This document shows, piece after piece, positions 37,090 to 46,948 of a stretch of DNA of 64,000 nt. The position numbers and the translations under genes are program-made. Source of the stretch: Stieleria bergensis (lineage in GTDB: Bacteria > Planctomycetota > Planctomycetia > Pirellulales > Pirellulaceae); contig CP036272.1 of the NCBI GenBank assembly GCA_007745635.1, positions 6,749,566 to 6,813,565 of the forward strand. Direction: 5' to 3'. The notes below the pieces were generated by a model that worked only from the letters and a program-made list of their open reading frames with translations, searched no databases and was not told where the DNA came from. Position 1 is the first letter of the stretch. Every line of letters begins with the position of its first letter.

Positions 37090-39372
37090 TCAATTCTGAA
37101 TAATGAATTCTGGGGAGTTAATCATCGCCCACATCAAGTCTTCGATCACTGCACGCCGGTTGTCGCCAGCAGCGTTCAGCAATTGTTCGGCGTAAACGTT
37201 TTCTTCAGCCGTCGGTCGTCGCGAGAACATGGCCAAATAAAGCTCCTGGACGACTTCCGCTGAAGTCTTGTCACTTTTGGCCAGTCTTGCCGCTCGACCC
37301 GCGTCACTTCGAACACGATTGTCTAATTGCCGCGAGTTCATCAAATGCAAAGTCTGCGTCACCGAAGAGTCACTCACGCGTTCGCAAGGCGGATCCTTAT
37401 TTTCGTCGGGACGGCCAAAGGTATCCAAAAAGACTGAATCAATCCGATGCGTCCAAACTTGATTCGCACGTGAACCCGGAGCCAGTGCCGAAAAAGAGTC
37501 AGCCGTTTCAGTCACCAACGCCACCGAATCCAGCAACACCTCCGCTCGCAGTCGATGCCGATAGTGCCGAGAATAGTTCAGCCGGTCACCCTGATTGGTT
37601 TCGTTCGGGACCGAACTCAGCCCGTAGACTTGCGACAACGCAATCGTCTTGATCAATGCCTTTTGGTCATAATGGGTTTCCTGAAAATGCTTGGCCAATT
37701 CACCGAGCAACTTGGCATTACTAGGCGGATTGGTACTGCGCAAATCATCCACAGGATCGACGATCCCACGTCCCATCAACTGAGCCCACACTCGATTCAC
37801 TTGCACCTGGGCGAAGTATTCGTTGTCTGGCGAAGTCATCCACTCCGCCAAGGCTTCGCGAGGGTCGGTTCGGTCGGCAACCTCGGCGCTTCCAAACAAA
37901 GGTTGCGGCGCTAACACTTCATCGGTGACCGGATGTCGAACTTCACCTTTGTTCGAAACGAACATGATCTCTTCACTGCCCGAGATCGGAGGCGACAGCC
38001 CCGTTCCCTTGCGACCGATTTTGCCAAAGTAGGCAGCGAAGGAATAAAAGTCGTGCTGACTCCATTTTTCAAACGGATGGTGATGGCACTTTGCACACTC
38101 CAATCGCACACCCAAGAACAACTGACTCATCAGCGTTGCAATCTCGTCAGGACTACGGCGATCACGATAAAGCGTTGCCGCCCCATTGTGCCAAGTGCTT
38201 CCCTTCGCCGTGATCAAACGCCTGGCAAATTCGTCGTACGAAACGTTGTCGCGGAATTGCTGACGAATCCAATTGTCATAATTCAGGACAGCTTTGATGC
38301 CCACGCGATAGGGGTTGGGACGCAAGAGGTCAGCCCACTGGTTAGCCCAGTGGTCCACGTACTCTGGCTGCTGCAATAAGCGGTCGATCAACTGGGCCTT
38401 CTTGTCCGCAGCATCAGAATCAAGAAACTGGCGTGCTTCTTCAGGTGATGGTAGGCGACCGATAATGTCCGTGTAAGCTCGCCGCATGAAGACATGCTCG
38501 GGGGCCGGCTGGGAAACCTGCACCTGAATCTGTGCCAGCTTTTCATAAACCAAGGCATCGACGAAGTTGCGGCGTGGTTGCTGAGCATAGAAATCGCTGG
38601 GCAACTTCTCTGTTCGAGGGATCGAGACATTGGCCACACAGATCACATTCATGTAACGAGCCATGACCGCAGTCTCACCCGGAATCGGTCCCGCTTTCAA
38701 TCGCCCTTGCTCGTCGACTGCGACAACCGTTGCATCATTGGACAGATAGCCAGTCAGCTCCGTCACCTCTCGCTCGGTTCCGTCACTGTAATGTGCAGTC
38801 ACCGACAACTGAGCCTCAGCGGAAGGCGACAAAGAGAATTCTGTTTCGGCAAGTTTCACTGACTCCAGCCGAGGCTCATCATTCAGACGCCGCGGCGCAC
38901 CTTGCCGAATCCAACTGGCAAGCTTGGTAAAGGACTTGGAATGGGGTTCGATCTTGCGTCCACCGCCGTGCGGCAATTCCGCTGTCGCTTTCTGGATCAA
39001 CAAACTTGATTCCGGAGCCAACACCGACAGCCGACGACCACGCGATTGATGCACCAGTGCGTTGTAGTCAAAATCAGAATCAAATCCGAGCAGCGATAAC
39101 TGAAACCCGTTCTGCCCACGCTGCTTCCCATGACAGGCTCCGGCATTGCATCCGTGAGCAGCTAAGATTGGCTGGATGTCCAGCTCGAAACTGACCGGAA
39201 CGTCGACCGCCGAGTCCGATCCTGACCAGCCCGATCCTGACGAGTCCGCGGCGACGGAATCAACGGGATCTGGATCCACAGCCATTGCATTTTGGGGACA
39301 CATCCATCCCGATAACATCGCCACTGAAATGACGAACGCGAACGACAACCTTGTAAGCAGGCGATCTGACAT
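37090..39372 (-). CDS. Cytochrome-type DUF1549/DUF1553 protein with Ig-like domain
   Basis: 760 residues with a signal peptide (about 1-31). Asp/Ser/Gly repeats at about 38-57 are encoded by a small internal DNA repeat near 39220-39260. An N-terminal cytochrome-like region has C75-N-A-G-A-C80-H81, a CX4CH heme-type site. A bacterial Ig-like (Big_2) domain covers about 165-250 (LSVTAHYSDGTEREVTEL). DUF1549 spans about 265-470 with CAKCHHHPFEKW, and DUF1553 runs to the C-terminus (VNRVWAQLMGRGIVDPVDDLR, MINSPEFIIQN). It is the first gene of the minus-strand four-gene operon; the next start follows within 33 bases. Presumed extracytoplasmic and redox-linked, with no proven reaction. Confidence 0.94.
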   Translation of the reverse strand: MSDRLLTRLSFAFVISVAMLSGWMCPQNAMAVDPDPVDSVAADSSGSGWSGSDSAVDVPVSFELDIQPILAAHGCNAGACHGKQRGQNGFQLSLLGFDSDFDYNALVHQSRGRRLSVLAPESSLLIQKATAELPHGGGRKIEPHSKSFTKLASWIRQGAPRRLNDEPRLESVKLAETEFSLSPSAEAQLSVTAHYSDGTEREVTELTGYLSNDATVVAVDEQGRLKAGPIPGETAVMARYMNVICVANVSIPRTEKLPSDFYAQQPRRNFVDALVYEKLAQIQVQVSQPAPEHVFMRRAYTDIIGRLPSPEEARQFLDSDAADKKAQLIDRLLQQPEYVDHWANQWADLLRPNPYRVGIKAVLNYDNWIRQQFRDNVSYDEFARRLITAKGSTWHNGAATLYRDRRSPDEIATLMSQLFLGVRLECAKCHHHPFEKWSQHDFYSFAAYFGKIGRKGTGLSPPISGSEEIMFVSNKGEVRHPVTDEVLAPQPLFGSAEVADRTDPREALAEWMTSPDNEYFAQVQVNRVWAQLMGRGIVDPVDDLRSTNPPSNAKLLGELAKHFQETHYDQKALIKTIALSQVYGLSSVPNETNQGDRLNYSRHYRHRLRAEVLLDSVALVTETADSFSALAPGSRANQVWTHRIDSVFLDTFGRPDENKDPPCERVSDSSVTQTLHLMNSRQLDNRVRSDAGRAARLAKSDKTSAEVVQELYLAMFSRRPTAEENVYAEQLLNAAGDNRRAVIEDLMWAMINSPEFIIQN

Positions 39373-39725
39373 CGGTAAATGCGAAAGAGGTGGGATTGGA
39401 GGCGGGATCCCCTAGTATAGCCAGTGGCGAAGTCCCCGGGCGGCGAAAAACCGCAGAGCCACTGTTGGCTTGGCTATTCAACGCATCAAGCTGAAAGAGT
39501 TTGCCTAACCCATCGCCCAAGCGAGTGTGGATGGCCGTGAAATGAAGCACAGCAAGACGTTGCGGATGCCGCTACTGCCTCGCGACGGCGCCGCGCGGTG
39601 GGCAGCTCGCAGCCCAAAGCTGAACTCTGGAGATTCTCAATGCAGGCTTGATTGAAGATTGTTCATCGCTACGATCGCTAGTCGTAGAGCTCGTGTCAGT
39701 GAATTTGGTGAGAAAGGGTTGATCG
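39373..39725. other. Divergent intergenic region
   Basis: 353 bases between the outward-facing cytochrome operon and the small zinc-ribbon gene. Promoters for both must lie here. I see no strong inverted repeat and no copy of the GTTACCTGA/CAGTGGTATT element. No gene seen. Confidence 0.4.
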
Positions 39726-39920
39726 ATGAACGACGAAGCCAGTTACATCTGCAATCACTGCGGCGAAGAGATCATCGTGCCCGTCGACCCATCGGCGGGA
39801 TCGCGTCAGGAGTACGTTGAAGACTGCCCGGTGTGCTGCAATTCCAATGTGATTCATGTGGAAATTGATGAGGACGGCGATGTGAGTTCCTGGGGCGAAG
39901 GCGAACAAGACCTGTATTGA
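39726..39920 (+). CDS. CPXCG-motif cysteine-rich zinc-ribbon protein
   Basis: 64 residues, cytoplasmic, acidic. Two knuckles are visible: C9-x-x-C12-G (ICNHCGEEI) and C34-P-V-C37-C (DCPVCCNSN). Together they form a small zinc ribbon of the CPXCG family, in which the second knuckle is C-P-x-C. The C-terminal half is very acidic (EIDEDGDVSSWGEGEQD). The size agrees with family members, which are 55-75 residues. Function unknown. It is monocistronic as far as can be seen, with 202 bases to the next gene. Confidence 0.85.
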   Translation: MNDEASYICNHCGEEIIVPVDPSAGSRQEYVEDCPVCCNSNVIHVEIDEDGDVSSWGEGEQDLY

Positions 39921-40122
39921 TGTTGCTGGTCTGAAGCCGCAAAGCCGCTGTGATAAGAAGAGATTCAACCCGCTTCCTGTTTTAAACAGCCCAATTTGAA
40001 GCTGAGAAGCGGCAGAAAACTATTTTTTCAGGCACAGCAGCCATCGTTACGGGTAAACTGAACGTCCCGCCTCACGGTCCCCGTGGAACCGACCCGCCAT
40101 CCAACCTGCCGTTTCAGATCGC

Positions 40123-42507
40123 ATGAATTATCGCATTCTGCATCTGCTGTTTCTTTTGCATGCTGTCATCCCGGCTAGCGCTGCGCTTGCCGACAGCGAT
40201 TCAGCAGTCTTCAAGAAAGACATTCTGCCGATCTTGCAGGCAAAGTGTGTTCAATGCCATGGCTCGGAGAACCAGGAATCCATGGTCCGTCTGGACACCC
40301 TGTCCACGGATCTGATGAAGAACCGGGCGGCGGCCGAAACATGGCACGAAGTCCTGAACGCTCTCGATTCTGCCGAGATGCCACCGGAAGACGAGGATCA
40401 ACTGACCGACGAAGAACTCGCGTCACTGACTGGCTGGATCCGAAAAACACTCGATGACTATGTCAAAGCCACAAGCCGACGAAGCGGCCGAGTGGTGCAT
40501 CGGCGATTGAATCGTGTGGAATACCAAAACACCCTGTTGGACCTGCTGGGTCTGGACATGGATTATGCCCTAGACCTTCCACCGGACTCGCCTTCCGAAG
40601 ATGGCTTTCAAAACAACGGCCAGGCGTTGCAGATGTCTGCGTTTCAGCTGGAGTACGCCCTGGCCACCGCACGCCGCGCCCTCGATCGCGTGATTGTCAG
40701 CGGACCGGCTCCGCAACAATACGACCACGAATTCACGGAGTCCAATGTACGCAACTGGCGCGGCAACGTAGAACGCAGCAATCGCCTGCAACGTTCACAG
40801 GTGTTCCTAGGCACGATGGTCAAGGACTATCCGGAAGCAGGCGAGTTTCGGATTCGAGTGACATTCAGTGCTGAACTGCGCCCCAACAAAGGCTATCCGA
40901 TTCTTGAGCTCTCGGTAGGCTACCGCCCCGACACTCAAATCCTGTTCCGTAACGTGGACTCGGTGGAGATCAAGTCGGAAGCACAACAGACGCTGGAGTT
41001 CCGCGGGCGATTGGAAAATCATCCACTGCCAGTTCGTGGACAAGGAAAATACCCCGGCCTTGTCGTTCGTGTTCGCAACGCCTACGACGATGGCTCCCAG
41101 CGTCCCAAGGCTCAAAAGGGCAAATTTCCGGACGAGCCCAACCTGCCCGTGATCAATATTCACTCCGTCCAGTTCGAAGCACCCTTCTTTGAACAATGGC
41201 CACCACAGCTTCATCGGCAGATCATCGGCGCCCCGGCGGAGCAACAGAACGACGAAACAAGCTGGGCTAATAAATCCCTGACACAGTTTTTGCCTCGCGC
41301 TTTTCGACGCCCCGTCACTGAACAAGAGATTAAGCGGTTTGTGGACTTCTTTCAGACCGTTCGCCCCGAGTTCCCCACCGTTGAAGAGGCGATGCGAGAA
41401 ACGCTGGCCATGGCGCTCATCAGCCCCGACTTCCTGTACTTGGTCGAACCGGCAGGCGATGAAAAGCGACCGGTGACGAGCTCGGAACTCGCCTCGCGAC
41501 TGTCGTACTTTCTGTGGAGCACGATGCCGGATGATCAACTTGCTGCCCGAGCCGCCGATGATTCGTTGCTGAACCAAACAGTGCTGGCAAGTGAAGTAGA
41601 ACGCCTTCTTGCCGACAAACGGTCCCAGCGATTCGTCGATCAGTTCACGCGCCAATGGTTGAATCTGGATGTCGTCGACCGAGTGGCGATCAGCAAAAGC
41701 TATTATCCAAAATTCCCCGAAGGCCTGAAGCAAGACATGATTGGCGAAACGCAACAGTTCTTTGCGTTTCTGTTACAAGAGAATGACAGTGCGCTAAAAC
41801 TGCTCCAGTCAGACTTCACGATGATGAATGAGCCTCTGGCCAAACACTACGGTTATCCAGATGTCTGGGGCCGAGACTTTCGGCCAGTCAAGCTTAACCG
41901 TGACGATCATCGTGGGGGACTTTTGGGGCACGCCAGCGTGTTGCTAAGCAATTCGACGGGCGCTGATTCTCATGCCGTTCGTCGCGCGGTCTGGATTCGT
42001 GATCGGCTGCTTGACGACCCGCCAGCACCTCCACCGCCGGATGCCCCGACTCTGGATGAAGCCGATCCGGAATTCCTAACGCTCTCCATTCGAGAACAAC
42101 TGGAAGTGCACCGAGAGCGAGCCGCCTGCGCGAGTTGCCACAAAGACATCGACCCCTGGGGCATTGCTTTAGAAAACTTCGATGCGGTTGGACTCTGGCG
42201 AGACGAAGTCCGTCGGCAAAAAGGCAAGCGGTTCGATAAGCTGCCCGTCAACGCAGTCGATACGTTGCCCGACGGACAGGAACTCAATGGCGTTGATGGC
42301 CTTCGCAGGTATTTGCTAAACAACCGCAAGCAGCAGTTCGCTCGGGCGCTGGTCACGCGTTTATTGACCTATGCACTCGGCCGAAAACTGGAATTAACGG
42401 ATGAATCGGCAATTGACGATCTAACCAATAAGTTTGTCAAGAATGACTATCGGCTGGGTGACCTTGTGACACAAATTGTGACAAGCGAATCCTTTCAGAC
42501 CAAATAA
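40123..42507 (+). CDS. PSCyt1/DUF1587/DUF1595/DUF1592/DUF1588/DUF1585 secreted protein
   Basis: 794 residues with a signal peptide (about 1-23). A cytochrome-like domain has C42-V-Q-C45-H46 and later EMPPEDEDQLT. DUF1587 lies at about 125-190 (GRVVHRRLNRVEYQNTLLDLL), followed by a variable beta-rich segment. DUF1595 and DUF1592 cover about 385-610 (FLPRAFRRPVTEQE, ELASRLSYFLWSTMPDDQLAARA, FTRQWLNLDVVD). DUF1588 has CASCHKDIDPWGIALENFDAVG (about 670-690), a second CxxCH, and DUF1585 ends the protein. It is the full-length, undamaged counterpart of the pseudogene at 16461-18699. A DUF1552 gene follows after 70 bases, the usual pairing. Function unproven; probably an extracytoplasmic redox-linked step in polymer degradation. 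Confidence 0.94.
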   Translation: MNYRILHLLFLLHAVIPASAALADSDSAVFKKDILPILQAKCVQCHGSENQESMVRLDTLSTDLMKNRAAAETWHEVLNALDSAEMPPEDEDQLTDEELASLTGWIRKTLDDYVKATSRRSGRVVHRRLNRVEYQNTLLDLLGLDMDYALDLPPDSPSEDGFQNNGQALQMSAFQLEYALATARRALDRVIVSGPAPQQYDHEFTESNVRNWRGNVERSNRLQRSQVFLGTMVKDYPEAGEFRIRVTFSAELRPNKGYPILELSVGYRPDTQILFRNVDSVEIKSEAQQTLEFRGRLENHPLPVRGQGKYPGLVVRVRNAYDDGSQRPKAQKGKFPDEPNLPVINIHSVQFEAPFFEQWPPQLHRQIIGAPAEQQNDETSWANKSLTQFLPRAFRRPVTEQEIKRFVDFFQTVRPEFPTVEEAMRETLAMALISPDFLYLVEPAGDEKRPVTSSELASRLSYFLWSTMPDDQLAARAADDSLLNQTVLASEVERLLADKRSQRFVDQFTRQWLNLDVVDRVAISKSYYPKFPEGLKQDMIGETQQFFAFLLQENDSALKLLQSDFTMMNEPLAKHYGYPDVWGRDFRPVKLNRDDHRGGLLGHASVLLSNSTGADSHAVRRAVWIRDRLLDDPPAPPPPDAPTLDEADPEFLTLSIREQLEVHRERAACASCHKDIDPWGIALENFDAVGLWRDEVRRQKGKRFDKLPVNAVDTLPDGQELNGVDGLRRYLLNNRKQQFARALVTRLLTYALGRKLELTDESAIDDLTNKFVKNDYRLGDLVTQIVTSESFQTK

Positions 42508-42577
42508 CGGCGGATCAATTCTGCTGTCACAGCAGAGTAACACTGAAGATCAACCTCGATCGAGTTGGGAACAAACG

Positions 42578-43936
42578 ATGGCAAGAAAATCGTGGCACCT
42601 TAACCGCCGTACCTTTTTAATGGGAACCGGTGGCGTTTCTCTAGCGTTGCCGTGGATGGAGTGCATGGCAGACGCGGCTCCGGCAACCGCTTCGGCGACT
42701 GATTCTCCACGCCGCCTGTGTGCAATGTACTGGGGATTCGGCATCGGCTTGCCCAAAGAAGACAGCGAACATGCCAACTGGAGATGGTTCCCCAAAGGTG
42801 AAGGGCGTGACTTTGAATTCACTGATTCACTGCGGCCACTCGAATGTTTCCGCGACGACTTGACCGTGCTTGGAGGCCTTTCGCACCCCAACGGTCGTAA
42901 AATGGGCGGCCACGACACGGGTGACACCTTTTTAACCGGCGCCTTCCTCAACAATCAGTATCTCGAAAACACGATTTCCGTTGATCAGGTCGCCGCCGCT
43001 TCGGTAAGCGATCAAACGCGTTTCTCATCACTCGTGCTTTCCACCGATGGTGGAGTCGGTGAGCCAACGCGATCGAGCACCTTGTCCTATAACGACAAGG
43101 GCCGACCGATGCCAGCGATGCATCAACCGCAACAGATCTTTGATCGCTTCTTCGGCGCGGGAGATGCAGACTCGATCGCACAGCGCCGCCGACTAAAAAG
43201 CGCTTCCAAAATGCTGGACCGTGTTTTGGAAGATTCACGGTCACTCAATCGACGATTAGGAAAACAAGACCAAGAGAAATTTGCCGAATACCTCGCCTCC
43301 GTACGCCAGATCGAACAACGAGTCGAACGTTCACAGCGCTGGCTGGAAATCCCACGCCCCGAGCTGCGTGATGAAGAACGCGACATGCTGAGCCTGGAAT
43401 CAGATGACAAGGCGCCTCGACTGTTCATGCGAACAATGTACGACCTGATGTATTTGGCGTTCCGAACCGACTCCACACGAGTCGCCACTTACCAGATCAC
43501 CAACATGGCGGACGCATCGTCGAATGCCGGCAAGTTCCCGCAACTCGAAGGGTTCAAAAGCAACCTGCATGGCCTGGCGCATGGCTGGAACAAGCCCGAG
43601 GGAGCCGTCAAACTGGGACAATGGGATCAGTTCATGGCCGAACAGTTCAGCTATTTTCTAAGGCGATTGGCATCGGCACAGGAGGGAAATGGTTCCGTTC
43701 TCGATCACTCGCTAATCCTGTATGGCAGCAGCAATTCAACGACCCACCACAACCATAACTACCCGCTGATTCTGGCGGGTGGATCAAACCTGGGACTTCA
43801 GCACGGTCGTTACTTAAAGCTTGGCAGCGATGTTCCGATGGCCAATCTATTCGTCACCTTGCTCAACTGCTTTGGCAAAGAAACCGAAGCATTCGCCGAC
43901 AGCACCGGCGAACTCTCCGAACTCACCCACGCCTGA
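42578..43936 (+). CDS. DUF1552 family secreted protein
   Basis: 452 residues. A Tat-like leader NRRTFLMGTGGVSLALP (9-25) leads to mature DUF1552 sequence: MYWGFGIGLPKED, LTVLGGLSHPNGRKMGGHDTGDTFLTG, the helical middle RRLKSASKMLDRVLEDSRSLNRRLGKQDQEKFAEYL, LMYLAFRTDSTRVATYQI, and the C-terminal LILYGSSNSTTHHNHNYPLILAGG. Conserved His residues (GHDTGD, TTHHNHNYP) recall the alkaline-phosphatase superfamily. It is co-oriented with the DUF1592-type gene upstream (70-base gap) and the isomerase-like gene downstream. It is the intact relative of the pseudogene at 15087-16376. Confidence 0.94.
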   Translation: MARKSWHLNRRTFLMGTGGVSLALPWMECMADAAPATASATDSPRRLCAMYWGFGIGLPKEDSEHANWRWFPKGEGRDFEFTDSLRPLECFRDDLTVLGGLSHPNGRKMGGHDTGDTFLTGAFLNNQYLENTISVDQVAAASVSDQTRFSSLVLSTDGGVGEPTRSSTLSYNDKGRPMPAMHQPQQIFDRFFGAGDADSIAQRRRLKSASKMLDRVLEDSRSLNRRLGKQDQEKFAEYLASVRQIEQRVERSQRWLEIPRPELRDEERDMLSLESDDKAPRLFMRTMYDLMYLAFRTDSTRVATYQITNMADASSNAGKFPQLEGFKSNLHGLAHGWNKPEGAVKLGQWDQFMAEQFSYFLRRLASAQEGNGSVLDHSLILYGSSNSTTHHNHNYPLILAGGSNLGLQHGRYLKLGSDVPMANLFVTLLNCFGKETEAFADSTGELSELTHA

Positions 43937-44044
43937 TCTAACGAAGCACAGGCGACTTGACTGGCTAAACTTAATCATTGCCCCTATCCTGCGCGACCAA
44001 CCTGCAACCGAGGCTCCATGGACAAACACAACGAGGACGATCAA

Positions 44045-44968
44045 ATGCCCCGCCACCAAATTCAACGCCGCCACTTCTGCGCAGCAACAACGGCGACACT
44101 GGCCGGCAGCCTGCTAATGCAATCAGCATTTGCCCAACACGCCAAGGCATTGAAATTCAAATACATGCTTGGTTCCTGCATGTATGGCGAAGGCAGCCTG
44201 GAAGAGATTCTTCCCGAAGTCCGCAAAGCTGGAGCAACTGCAATCGACATTTGGCCGCGGGTTCATGGCAATCAGCGTGAACAGGTCGATGCGATGGGCG
44301 AGGAACGTTTCCGAGGGCTACTGCATCAGCATCAGGTCACCCTCGGCTGCATCACGCAGTACAAACTCGGCCCCTTCGGACTGCAGGACGAGATGCGTCT
44401 GGCACAACGGTTCGCCTGCCACACCATCGTCACCGGAGGCAAAGGCCCCAAGGGATTAAAGGGGGCGGAGCTAAAAAGCGCGGTGGGTAAATTTGTCGAG
44501 CAGATGAAGCCTCACCTGGAAATCGCCGAAGCCACCGGCGTGACCATCGCAATCGAGAACCATGGCAACAATCTGATCGAATCACCTGACTCTCTCAAAT
44601 GGCTGGCGGAACTGCGACCTTCGAAGCATTTGGCCATCGCGTTTGCCCCCTACCACCTGCCACAGGATGCGGACTCACTTGGGCAATTGATCAAGACGCT
44701 CGGCGATTCGATTGCTGTGTTTTATGCCTGGCAACATGGCATGGGCTGCATGAACAAACTGCCAAAGGAACAAGAATTGCTTCAAATGCCAGGCCGCGGC
44801 GACCTGGATTTCACGCCGCTGATCAAGGCACTCACCGAGATAGACTACCAAGGCTGGACGGAGATTTTCATGCATCCAGTTCCCCGTGGCGTGCCGATCT
44901 TGGAAACGACCGACCAGGTCACTGCGGAAATCAATCGAGCACGAGATTACCTTGAAGCGCTTCGCTAA
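44045..44968 (+). CDS. Secreted sugar phosphate isomerase/epimerase-like TIM barrel
   Basis: 307 residues from ATG 44045, chosen over ATG 44018 because GAGGA at 44033-44037 sits seven bases before it. The leader QRRHFCAATTATLAGSLLMQSAFA is Tat-like. The AP-endonuclease-2-type TIM barrel is seen in order: LPEVRKAGATAIDIWPR, GCITQYKLGPF, VTGGKGPKGLKG, MKPHLEIAEATGVTIAIENHGNNLIES with E and H as likely metal ligands, IAFAPYHLP, and the final YQGWTEIFMHP. Members act as isomerases or epimerases on sugars; the exported planctomycete group has no assigned substrate. It lies about 110 bases after the DUF1552 gene, possibly co-transcribed. Confidence 0.88.
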   Translation: MPRHQIQRRHFCAATTATLAGSLLMQSAFAQHAKALKFKYMLGSCMYGEGSLEEILPEVRKAGATAIDIWPRVHGNQREQVDAMGEERFRGLLHQHQVTLGCITQYKLGPFGLQDEMRLAQRFACHTIVTGGKGPKGLKGAELKSAVGKFVEQMKPHLEIAEATGVTIAIENHGNNLIESPDSLKWLAELRPSKHLAIAFAPYHLPQDADSLGQLIKTLGDSIAVFYAWQHGMGCMNKLPKEQELLQMPGRGDLDFTPLIKALTEIDYQGWTEIFMHPVPRGVPILETTDQVTAEINRARDYLEALR

Positions 44969-44995
44969 TCGGGTTTCACCCCACTGCGCTGCGTC

Positions 44996-46948
44996 TCACT
45001 TCTTGCTGGTGTGTTCATCAACGAGCTGCCTGACGATCGAGGGTGTGACGGCATAACTTCGCACTCGACTGTTCCTGGCAATGTTCACGCCCAAGAAGTT
45101 TCCATCGAGGTCAAAGAGCGGTCCGCCACAGTCCGTCGGCTCCAAGACGGCATCATGCGAAACGACCTTTGCGAACCCATCTCGACGCCCACTCTTTTCC
45201 ATCTGGTCGGCGGCATGCCTGGAGGAGGATGGAAACACGCCCAAACGGATCGTCTTTTTCAACTCTTCTTCGCCGCGCAGAATCACTGCGACAATCGTAT
45301 CGTTGGGGTCGACGGTGCCCAAGAAATTCCGCATCTCCATGTGAGTTCGAATCCGTTGATCGTTCATCTTGGTCACCACGTCCCCGACCTCTAGGCCAGC
45401 TTTCTCAGCGGCACCGTCTTTGGTGACCTGACGCAAGATCGCACCCGCTTTGTCTTTGTAGTCCTCGGGCATCACACCGAGGTAGCCGCGACTCTGTTGT
45501 TTCTGGGACTGGAATGTTTTGCGACTGACAATACTCACCACTCCCTGACCGGCTGGATCGGGGGTCAACAGAAACAAGCCGGCCCGGTAGCCCTTGGCAG
45601 ATGAATCGCTGTCAGATGAGTCGTTGTCAGATGAGTCCGTGAGTTCAACCCCTGTCTGATGCGGCTTGGGCGCTTGCAACAGGACCAAATCGTTCTTGCT
45701 ATCGCGAGCAACAATCTTGAGCTTCACCTGTTTGCCGGACAGCTTTGTCGTCGGATCTTGATGCACCATCGAGCTCTTGCTGACCATGAAATCAGTGTCT
45801 TGAATCAGGGTCGCCAAGATGGTCACGTCCTCGTTGTCGCTCAACTTGCTAACGACTTGGACACATCCATCATCAAGCTTTGATTCCAAGTCTTGAAATT
45901 GCTTGGGCAGGCTGGCAAGTTCGCCGATCGGCGTCGGCTTTGCGAACGCTTTCTTGCTGTAAACAGGCAATTCGACTTTGGGCGCCGCTTCACGCTCGAC
46001 CTCAAAGGGCATGCTCAGATCCAGTTTCTTCTCCTCGCGCAAGACCGTGACAACGATCGTATCAGCCCCCTCATCCCGAGCCGCAATGAGTGCTTTGCGC
46101 AGTGCGTCAATCGACACGGTCTTCTTGTCATAGACCGATAGAATCACGTCTTTGGCTTTCATGCCGTGCTTCGCAGCCAAGGTGTCATCAAAAACCTTGA
46201 ACACCTCGACGCCAGCCCCATCCGCGAGCCCCGAGCCGTTGAAACCAAGCTTTGGCACGGGCGGCCCAATTTCCGTGAACGTTTTCTCACGGTTCAATTC
46301 GTTCCAATACTTCTTGAACGAATCAACCGGCACCTCATAGTTCCGCTCCATGCTTCTGCCGATGCGCGAGTGAATTCCAATCACTCGTCCTTGCAAATCG
46401 AACAGTGCACCACCAGAATCGCCGGGCTCCATCAAGGCTGATGATTGAAACATGCCGTCGCCTCTGCTGGTGCCGACAATTCGGCCAAAGCGAACAAAGG
46501 GGACGCCACGCGTCCCCTGACCACCGGGAAAGCTAATACTAAGGCAGGGCTGATTGCGAACCAACGACTTGGACTCGCCCATCTCAACAAACGGCAAATC
46601 ATCAACATCACCCGTTATCTTCAACAGGGCACAGTCGACTCGTGGATTGGAACCTTTCCCAACCGCCGTCAGTTGGCGACCATCTGGCAACGTCACTTGA
46701 TAACGACTGCCGGGCCGCACCGCGTGACCGGCCGAGAGCACATGCCCTTCCTTGCTAACGATGACACCACTAAAGCTACCGCCACGTTGCCCCAGGGAGA
46801 CAACCGCAGGTTGAACCAATTCGATGGTCGAGAAAATTCTGCTCTGCAGATTTTGGGCGTCTAAATCTGCAAAGACCGTTGAATCAGGCAGTGTCGCAAA
46901 CGCAGCAAGCAAGACAAAACAATGGCGGACCCAGTGTAAAAAATGCAT
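44996..46948 (-). CDS. HtrA-like S1C protease with second, degenerate protease domain enclosing a PDZ
   Basis: 650 residues with a signal peptide (about 1-27). Protease domain 1 (about 35-220) has a full triad: H75 (SAGHAV), D105 (VDCALL) and S178 (GDSGGALF). PDZ 1 lies at about 235-315. A second trypsin-like half domain begins near 350; D420 (NDLVLLQ) aligns with the catalytic Asp, but the His position reads VSKSSMV. A low-complexity Asp/Ser run (438-450) is encoded by repeated TCAGATGAGTC units. A PDZ (about 488-572, GYLGVMPED, AGLEVGDVV) interrupts this domain. The domain resumes with PTDCGGPLFDLDGNFLGVNIA, where C607 replaces the nucleophile Ser. Domain 1 is expected to be an active periplasmic quality-control protease; domain 2 is probably structural or regulatory. 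Confidence 0.92.
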   Translation of the reverse strand: MHFLHWVRHCFVLLAAFATLPDSTVFADLDAQNLQSRIFSTIELVQPAVVSLGQRGGSFSGVIVSKEGHVLSAGHAVRPGSRYQVTLPDGRQLTAVGKGSNPRVDCALLKITGDVDDLPFVEMGESKSLVRNQPCLSISFPGGQGTRGVPFVRFGRIVGTSRGDGMFQSSALMEPGDSGGALFDLQGRVIGIHSRIGRSMERNYEVPVDSFKKYWNELNREKTFTEIGPPVPKLGFNGSGLADGAGVEVFKVFDDTLAAKHGMKAKDVILSVYDKKTVSIDALRKALIAARDEGADTIVVTVLREEKKLDLSMPFEVEREAAPKVELPVYSKKAFAKPTPIGELASLPKQFQDLESKLDDGCVQVVSKLSDNEDVTILATLIQDTDFMVSKSSMVHQDPTTKLSGKQVKLKIVARDSKNDLVLLQAPKPHQTGVELTDSSDNDSSDSDSSAKGYRAGLFLLTPDPAGQGVVSIVSRKTFQSQKQQSRGYLGVMPEDYKDKAGAILRQVTKDGAAEKAGLEVGDVVTKMNDQRIRTHMEMRNFLGTVDPNDTIVAVILRGEEELKKTIRLGVFPSSSRHAADQMEKSGRRDGFAKVVSHDAVLEPTDCGGPLFDLDGNFLGVNIARNSRVRSYAVTPSIVRQLVDEHTSKK

